Shown piece by piece: positions 40,132 to 44,381 of a stretch of 44,381 nucleotides of DNA. The DNA is from an uncultured Flavonifractor sp. (lineage in GTDB: Bacteria > Bacillota > Clostridia > Oscillospirales > Oscillospiraceae), in NCBI RefSeq assembly GCF_944387675.1, contig NZ_CALXFV010000004.1, positions 1 through 44,381 of the forward strand. Reading direction: 5' to 3'. The notes below the pieces were generated by a model. The model did not search any database. It was not told where the DNA came from and saw only the letters and a list, made by a program, of their open reading frames with translations. Numbering within the stretch: position 1 is the first letter of the stretch; the number at the start of each line of letters is the position of its first letter. Both the position numbers and the translations under genes were made by a program.

Positions 40132-40998
40132 ATGAAGAAAGTACTGTCCCTGACCCTGGCCCTGACACTGGCTCTGGGTCTCGCCGCCTGCGGAAGCGGT
40201 AACACCGGTACCGCCAACACCCCGGCAGCCCAGAGCAGTGAGACCCCGGAAGCTCAGGCGGAAACCGTGGACGTGGTGGTGTTCGCCGCCGCCTCCATGG
40301 AGGCCACCCTCACCCAAATCGCCCAACTCTACCAGGATGTGGCCCCCAATGTAAACCTGATCTTCACCTTTGATTCCTCAGGTACTCTGAAAACCCAGAT
40401 TGAGGAGGGGGCGGTGTGCGACCTGTTCATCTCGGCGGCTCAGAAACAGATGAACCAGCTGGACAGCGCCGACACCACCGGCACCAACGAGGGGCTGGAC
40501 TTTGTGCTGTCCGACACCCGCATCGACTTTGTGGAGAATAAAGTCGTGCTGGCAGTGCCGGACGACAACCCCAAAGGAATTGAGAACTTCCAGGATCTGA
40601 GCAGCGATAAGCTGGAGCTGCTCTGCCTGGGCAACGACGACGTGCCGGTAGGGGCCTACTCCCTCCAGATTTTGGATACCCTGGGCATTGACATCGCCGG
40701 TCTGGAGGCCGACGGAAAAGTGACCTACGCCTCCAACGTGTCCGAGGTGGCTACCCAGGTGAAGGAGGGGGCGGTGGACTGCGGCATCATCTACGCCACC
40801 GACGCCTTTACCTATGAGCTCAATGTGGTGGACCAGGCCACCGCCGACATGTGCGACCAGGTCATCTACCCCGCCGCCGTGATGAAATGCGGCGGCAGCG
40901 AGACCAGCCAGACCGCCGCCCAGGCCTTCCTGGACTATCTGCACACCGATGAAAGCGCTGTAGCGGTGCTGGAGGGCGTTGGTTTTACCGTTCTGTAA
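40132..40998 (+). CDS. modA: Molybdate/tungstate ABC importer binding lipoprotein ModA
   Basis: 288 residues. Signal peptide with lipobox LAAC puts the lipidated Cys at residue 20, followed by a Ser/Thr/Ala linker. The mature domain starts VDVVVFAAASMEATLTQIAQ and contains FDSSGTLKTQIEEGAVCDLFISA, both ModA hallmarks for oxyanion binding. The C-terminal VIYPAAVMK segment is standard. The start codon lies nine bases after the riboswitch-embedded AAAGGAG. Confidence 0.95.
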   Translation: MKKVLSLTLALTLALGLAACGSGNTGTANTPAAQSSETPEAQAETVDVVVFAAASMEATLTQIAQLYQDVAPNVNLIFTFDSSGTLKTQIEEGAVCDLFISAAQKQMNQLDSADTTGTNEGLDFVLSDTRIDFVENKVVLAVPDDNPKGIENFQDLSSDKLELLCLGNDDVPVGAYSLQILDTLGIDIAGLEADGKVTYASNVSEVATQVKEGAVDCGIIYATDAFTYELNVVDQATADMCDQVIYPAAVMKCGGSETSQTAAQAFLDYLHTDESAVAVLEGVGFTVL

Positions 40999-41035
40999 AC
41001 GGGCCATGCCTTACACCTATCTGACAGGACGGTGA

Positions 41036-41740
41036 ATGGTCTTGGACTGGTATCCTCTTTTCAATTCTCTGCGCATTGCCGCCATCTCCACCCTCATCAT
41101 TTTTTTCCTGGGGATCTTCGCCGCCTATTATGTGGCAAAGCTGCCCCGGCTGGTGAAGGGCGTGCTGGACGTGGTGCTCACCCTGCCCCTGGTACTCCCC
41201 CCCACAGTGGTGGGCTACTTTCTGCTGCGGCTGATGGGTCCCAAGCGGGTGCTTGGCCTGTGGTTTCTGGAGGTATTTGATCTGCGGCTCACCATGGTGT
41301 GGTATGCCGCCATCTTTGCCTCGGCGGTGGTGGCCTTCCCCCTGATGTACCGCACCGCCCGCGGCGCCTTCGAGTCCTTTGATCACACCCTTGCTCACGC
41401 CGGACGCACCCTGGGCCGCTCCAACACCTGGATTTTCTGGCGGGTGATGATGCCATGCTGCAAGCAGGGGATCATTGCCGGAACGGTGCTGGCTTTTGCA
41501 CGGGCGCTGGGAGAATACGGCGCCACCGCCATGATCGCCGGGTATACGCCGGGCAAAACCGCCACCATCTCCACCACGGTGTACCAGCTCTGGCGCACCG
41601 GGGACGACGCGGGGGCCATGAAATGGGTGCTGGTCAACCTGGCCATCTCCGCCGTGGTGCTGCTGAGCGTCAATATGCTGGAGAAAAAGGACCGGCGCAG
41701 CCGCCGTACGGCGGTTCCCGTATCCGGGGAGGTGGCGTGA
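41036..41740 (+). CDS. modB: Molybdate ABC importer permease ModB
   Basis: 234 residues with about five or six membrane segments. ModB features: LTLPLVLPPTVVGYFLL, the coupling loop GRTLGRSNTWIFWRVMMP and ALGEYGATAMIAG. ATG follows GGACGGTGA. Its stop overlaps the modC ATG (TGATG). Confidence 0.95.
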   Translation: MVLDWYPLFNSLRIAAISTLIIFFLGIFAAYYVAKLPRLVKGVLDVVLTLPLVLPPTVVGYFLLRLMGPKRVLGLWFLEVFDLRLTMVWYAAIFASAVVAFPLMYRTARGAFESFDHTLAHAGRTLGRSNTWIFWRVMMPCCKQGIIAGTVLAFARALGEYGATAMIAGYTPGKTATISTTVYQLWRTGDDAGAMKWVLVNLAISAVVLLSVNMLEKKDRRSRRTAVPVSGEVA

Positions 41741-42795
41741 TGGCCCTGTCGGTGGATATCCATAAGGATTTCGGCACCTTCCGGCTGGACGTGGCCTTTG
41801 AGACGGAGCGGGGACAGCTCACCGGCCTGCTGGGGGCCTCCGGCTGCGGCAAGAGCATGACTTTGCGGTGCATCGCAGGCATCGAAACACCCGATCTGGG
41901 CCGCATCACCCTGGACGACAGGGTGCTCTTCGACCGGGAACGGGGAATCAATCTCCCGCCCCAGAAGCGGCGGGTGGGCTACTTATTCCAAAACTACGCC
42001 CTCTTCCCCCACATGACCGTGGCCCAGAACATCGCCGTGGGGGTGGCGGACAAGAAGACCAGGGCGGAGACGGTGGCACGGCTGGTGCGCACCCTCTATC
42101 TGGAGGGGCAGGAGGACAAATACCCCAGACAGCTCTCCGGGGGCCAGCAGCAGCGGGTGGCTCTGGCCCGGATTCTGGCCAGTGCGCCGGAGGTGCTGCT
42201 GCTGGATGAACCCTTTTCCGCTCTGGACAGCTATCTGAAATGGCAGGTGGAGCTGGAGCTGGCCGACCTGCTCACCACTTTCCCCGGTCCGGTGCTCTTT
42301 GTCACCCACAGCCGGGACGAGGTGCGGCGGCTGTGTCAGCGGGTGTGCGTACTGGACCAGGGAACCTCCCAGGCCGTGATGCCGGTGAACCAACTCTTTG
42401 AGGCGCCCCATACCCTCTCCGCCTGCCTGCTGTCCGGGTGCAAGAACATCTCCCGGGTCAGGGCCGCAGGGGACGGCCAGGTGGAGGCCCTGGACTGGGG
42501 TGTGGTTTTGAACCCCGGCCGGCCCCTGCCCGAGCATCTCACCCATTTGGGCGTACGGGCGCACTACATTTGCCCGGTGGATGGGCCGGGTCCCAACCGG
42601 CTGCCCTGCCGGGTAGAGCGGGTGGTGGAGAACGTATTTTCCACGGTGGTGATGCTGTCCACCCCCGGCGGCAACCAGGGCTTCTCCCGGCTGCGCATCG
42701 AGCTGGAAAAGGACGCCTGGCCCGCCCTGGCAGGCAGAGATCCCCTGTGGCTGGAGCTGCCCGCCAAGGACTTGCTGCTGCTCACTGCCCAATAA
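41740..42795 (+). CDS. modC: Molybdate ABC importer ATPase ModC
   Basis: 351 residues. Walker A GASGCGKS near residue 31, Q-loop FQNYALFPHMTV, signature LSGGQQQRVALARIL near 129, and Walker B VLLLDEPFSALD near 151. The C-terminal part (about 230-351) is the regulatory TOBE-like region, with sequence GVRAHYICP and VENVFSTVVMLSTP. The ATG overlaps the modB stop as TGATG; the longer frame upstream lies within modB. Last gene of the cofactor locus. Confidence 0.95.
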   Translation: MALSVDIHKDFGTFRLDVAFETERGQLTGLLGASGCGKSMTLRCIAGIETPDLGRITLDDRVLFDRERGINLPPQKRRVGYLFQNYALFPHMTVAQNIAVGVADKKTRAETVARLVRTLYLEGQEDKYPRQLSGGQQQRVALARILASAPEVLLLDEPFSALDSYLKWQVELELADLLTTFPGPVLFVTHSRDEVRRLCQRVCVLDQGTSQAVMPVNQLFEAPHTLSACLLSGCKNISRVRAAGDGQVEALDWGVVLNPGRPLPEHLTHLGVRAHYICPVDGPGPNRLPCRVERVVENVFSTVVMLSTPGGNQGFSRLRIELEKDAWPALAGRDPLWLELPAKDLLLLTAQ

Positions 42796-42810
42796 CGGCA
42801 CCCCGGATTT

Positions 42811-42842
42811 ACGGCCCAACTCCGCACGCGGAGTTGGGCCGT
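42811..42842 (+). terminator. Terminator of the molybdenum cofactor locus
   Basis: ACGGCCCAACTCCGC (42811-42825) pairs perfectly with GCGGAGTTGGGCCGT (42828-42842) with a minimal loop, 15 bases after the modC stop. There is only a short T-run after it (GTTTGC). The stem may also serve the convergent gene. Confidence 0.78.
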
Positions 42843-42890
42843 TTGCGCGGTCTCCGTTTCTCTGTCCGCCTCTTCTTCAAAAAAACCGCC

Positions 42891-43376
42891 CTACTTGGTG
42901 GCAAACCGGTTCAGAAAGAAGTCAGTAAAGGCCGCCAGCTCCTCCTTCTGAGCGACATAGACATACAGGGACTCGTCCTCCAGCCAGTCGTAGGCGTTGA
43001 TGCCGATGTAGCCCTTCCGGTCTGGATAGATGATAAAGGCCTCGGTGGGATACTTATTTCGATAGGCCTTGAGAATCTGATCCCGGCGATAGTAGGTGGG
43101 TTCACCGCAGCCGGAGAGGTCAGGCACGGTGGGGACGACCACAATGGTGCGGCTGTCCTCATCCCAGCCCACAATCAGATTGCCGATTTTGGTTCTGCTG
43201 CCGTGGACAAACCCAAAGTTGAACCGGCTCACATCCTCGGTGTAGCCAAAAATCAGCCGGTATCGCTCTCCGTCCTCCACCACCTGATCAAACAGCGTCC
43301 GCATCTTTGCCGCGTTGGCGCTGCTCTTTTCCATGTCTACCTCCGGTCCTTTCAATAGCTTGCTGAACAATCCCAT
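42891..43376 (-). CDS. Conserved-looking protein of unknown function
   Basis: 161 residues, soluble, no signal peptide. It starts MGLFSKLLKGPEVDMEKSS, contains a central beta-rich section (GNLIVGWDEDSRTIVVVPTVP, YYRRDQILKAY, AFIIYPDRKGYIGINAYDWL) and ends in a helix with FFLNRFATK. I do not recognise a family. ATG at 43376 chosen for AGGAGGAGACGGCT immediately upstream; the longer frame to 43421 lacks a ribosome site. It lies downstream of the TetR gene on the same strand, behind a hairpin, so it probably has its own promoter in the AT-rich gap. Confidence 0.78.
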   Translation of the reverse strand: MGLFSKLLKGPEVDMEKSSANAAKMRTLFDQVVEDGERYRLIFGYTEDVSRFNFGFVHGSRTKIGNLIVGWDEDSRTIVVVPTVPDLSGCGEPTYYRRDQILKAYRNKYPTEAFIIYPDRKGYIGINAYDWLEDESLYVYVAQKEELAAFTDFFLNRFATK

Positions 43377-43469
43377 AGCCGTCTCCTCCTGATTTTCAAA
43401 TACGCTCCATGGCAGGAGCAAAATAAAAACTATTTCGTCTAATTATCTTTATTTTGGGGAAAATAATCC

Positions 43470-43496
43470 GCCCGAATCCAGCCGCCGGTTTCGGGC
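43470..43496 (-). terminator. Terminator-like hairpin after the TetR gene
   Basis: GCCCGAA (43470-43476) pairs with TTCGGGC (43490-43496). On the minus strand it is followed by GGATTATTTTCC, a weak T-run. It lies 15 bases past the TetR stop. Confidence 0.5.
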
Positions 43497-43511
43497 AGAT
43501 TGAACGGCACG

Positions 43512-44135
43512 CTATCCGCCGGAGCCGGAAGCCCGCAGCTCCTCCAGGCAATCCGCAATGGCCCGAATCTGGAAGCGCACCGTCTCATCGGCCGCCTCCG
43601 GCACGAGAAAGGGCATGGTGTGTGGAATGGCCCGGCGGATCACCATGGCCGCCAGGCTCAGGTTGATGAACAGACTGATTGTCTCCCGATCCGCCGGCAC
43701 CCCGAAACAGGTCAGGATATCGCCGAACAGCTTCAGCTGCCGCTCCCGAAAGATCCTGTTCCCCTCCGCCGACAGGCGGCGGAAAATCAGCTGCTGCTCC
43801 TCCACGCTCAGGACGGCAATTCCGTGCTTTTCCCCATAGCAGCAGGCGCGAAGGAACTCCTCCACCCCCTCCCGCCAGGTCAGGGCCGGGTCGGCCATCA
43901 GCTGTCTGGCATAGGACAAAATCCGGGGCTGCTGAAGATACAGGGCCTCCACAATCAGATCCTCTTTTGTGGGAAAAAAGGTATAAAAAAAGGTGCGGGA
44001 AATCCCCACCGCCCTGTAAATCTGCTCCACTGTGGTGTGCTGAATTCCCTGACGCGCCATCCGCTCCAGGGCGGCGGTGAGCAGCAGCCCGCGAATTCGC
44101 TCCCGCTCTTCCTCCGAGTACGACACCTTCGGCAT
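43512..44135 (-). CDS. TetR-family transcriptional regulator
   Basis: About 207 residues. The N-terminal helix-turn-helix (about 10-58) is typical: RGLLLTAALERMARQGIQHTTVEQIYRAVGISRTFFYTFFPTKEDLIVEAL includes the TVEQIYRAVGIS recognition region and the FYTFFPTKEDL signature. The C-terminal ligand domain is unspecific, as usual. ATG at 44135 (MPKVSYSEEE) preferred over the start ten codons upstream, since GGGGTGTGGA precedes it. Target unknown; an upstream 18-bp inverted repeat suggests autoregulation, and a divergent fumarase-like gene begins nearby. Confidence 0.9.
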   Translation of the reverse strand: MPKVSYSEEERERIRGLLLTAALERMARQGIQHTTVEQIYRAVGISRTFFYTFFPTKEDLIVEALYLQQPRILSYARQLMADPALTWREGVEEFLRACCYGEKHGIAVLSVEEQQLIFRRLSAEGNRIFRERQLKLFGDILTCFGVPADRETISLFINLSLAAMVIRRAIPHTMPFLVPEAADETVRFQIRAIADCLEELRASGSGG

Positions 44136-44153
44136 TCCACACCCCACCCATAA

Positions 44154-44206
44154 AAATAATTTCACTTATTTGTTTTTATTTTACCACAGCAATCCGGCCC
44201 ACGCAA
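44154..44206 (-). promoter_or_regulatory. Promoter and candidate operator of the TetR gene
   Basis: Minus strand TTGCGT (44201-44206), 17-base spacer, TAAAAT (44178-44183). An inverted repeat AAATAA-tttcac-TTATTT (44154-44171) lies at the predicted start site and could bind the TetR protein. Confidence 0.6.
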
Positions 44207-44319
44207 GTGCCGCGGGAAGGTTTTCAGAGGGGTATATCCGGAAATTTTTCCGGTGGCCCTTCCCTTTTTCTAAAACCATGATAAAATCAAATTTATCCCA
44301 ATGCAAAGGAGCAGAAGAA

Positions 44320-44381
44320 ATGGAGTACCGCGTGGAACACGACTCCATGGGCGAGGTGCAGGTACCGGCGGACCGGTACTG
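44320..44381 (+). CDS. Start of a class II fumarase/aspartase-family protein (partial)
   Basis: The first 20 codons, MEYRVEHDSMGEVQVPADRY, match the N terminus of class II fumarate hydratases, which usually begin with this EHDSMGEV-VPAD pattern. Aspartate ammonia-lyase begins similarly but more often with EHD-LGE. AAAGGAG lies ten bases upstream. The gene runs off the window, so the fumarase assignment is likely but not certain. Confidence 0.75.
   Translation, partial: MEYRVEHDSMGEVQVPADRY

Overview
The window is a gene-dense, GC-rich (visibly above 60 percent) bacterial chromosome segment. A SpoVAC-type spore membrane protein, an FtsK/SpoIIIE translocase, GatCAB transamidation, a T-box leader, two molybdenum-cofactor-type RNA leaders, frequent GTG/TTG starts behind strong AGGAGG sites, and short consensus sigma-A promoters all point to a spore-forming Clostridia member. 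The overall look is that of the Oscillospiraceae (relatives of Flavonifractor, Pseudoflavonifractor or Lawsonibacter). The genus cannot be fixed from this sequence alone. I found no rRNA, tRNA, CRISPR array, prophage or complete insertion sequence.

Layout. 0-3.7 kb: tail of an unknown gene, then ftsK and uppP on the minus strand. 3.7-6.3 kb: phosphoketolase with a consensus promoter, followed by a strong terminator and a ~100-bp inverted-repeat element. 6.5-10.5 kb: a MarR regulator and a heterodimeric ABC exporter in one minus-strand operon with palindromic operators. 10.5-12.6 kb: class III fructose-1,6-bisphosphatase. 12.6-14.7 kb: a ZIP metal transporter, then a second MarR regulator coupled to a YczE-like membrane protein. 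14.7-22.6 kb: an eight-gene minus-strand operon, larE-larB-larC followed by a five-gene Nik/Dpp-type ABC importer. It combines nickel-pincer nucleotide synthesis with a probable nickel uptake system, and its leader carries an intrinsic terminator and a competing hairpin. 22.7-23.4 kb: an HD-domain protein. 23.4-24.05 kb: a low-GC island without a convincing gene. 24.1-26.5 kb: a HIT protein translationally coupled to a polytopic membrane protein. 26.5-31.8 kb: a minus-strand operon, T-box leader, archaeal-type AspRS, gatC, gatA, gatB, then spoVAC. 31.9-34.4 kb: family 4 uracil-DNA glycosylase, glutamyl-Q tRNA(Asp) synthetase and a metallo-beta-lactamase-fold protein. 34.4-42.85 kb: an eleven-gene plus-strand molybdenum/tungsten cofactor locus with a Moco-type riboswitch at each of two points. 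42.9-44.4 kb: an unknown protein, a TetR regulator and the first codons of a probable class II fumarase.

How it works together. Two large metal-cofactor systems dominate. The lar-nik operon would bring in nickel and build the NPN cofactor used by LarA-type racemases; no larA lies in the window. The mo locus covers oxyanion import (modABC), storage (mop) and most steps of Moco synthesis and insertion (moaA, moaC, mogA, moeA, mobB, MOSC), but no moaD/moaE/moeB is present here. Both systems appear to be controlled by RNA leaders. The AspRS-GatCAB operon is a tRNA-dependent asparagine (and probably glutamine) route whose T-box has an Asn-compatible specifier candidate.

The most unusual points are the attenuator-like leader in front of larE, the two Moco-type RNAs with different expression platforms in one locus, and the low-GC island with a consensus promoter reading into an interrupted frame.
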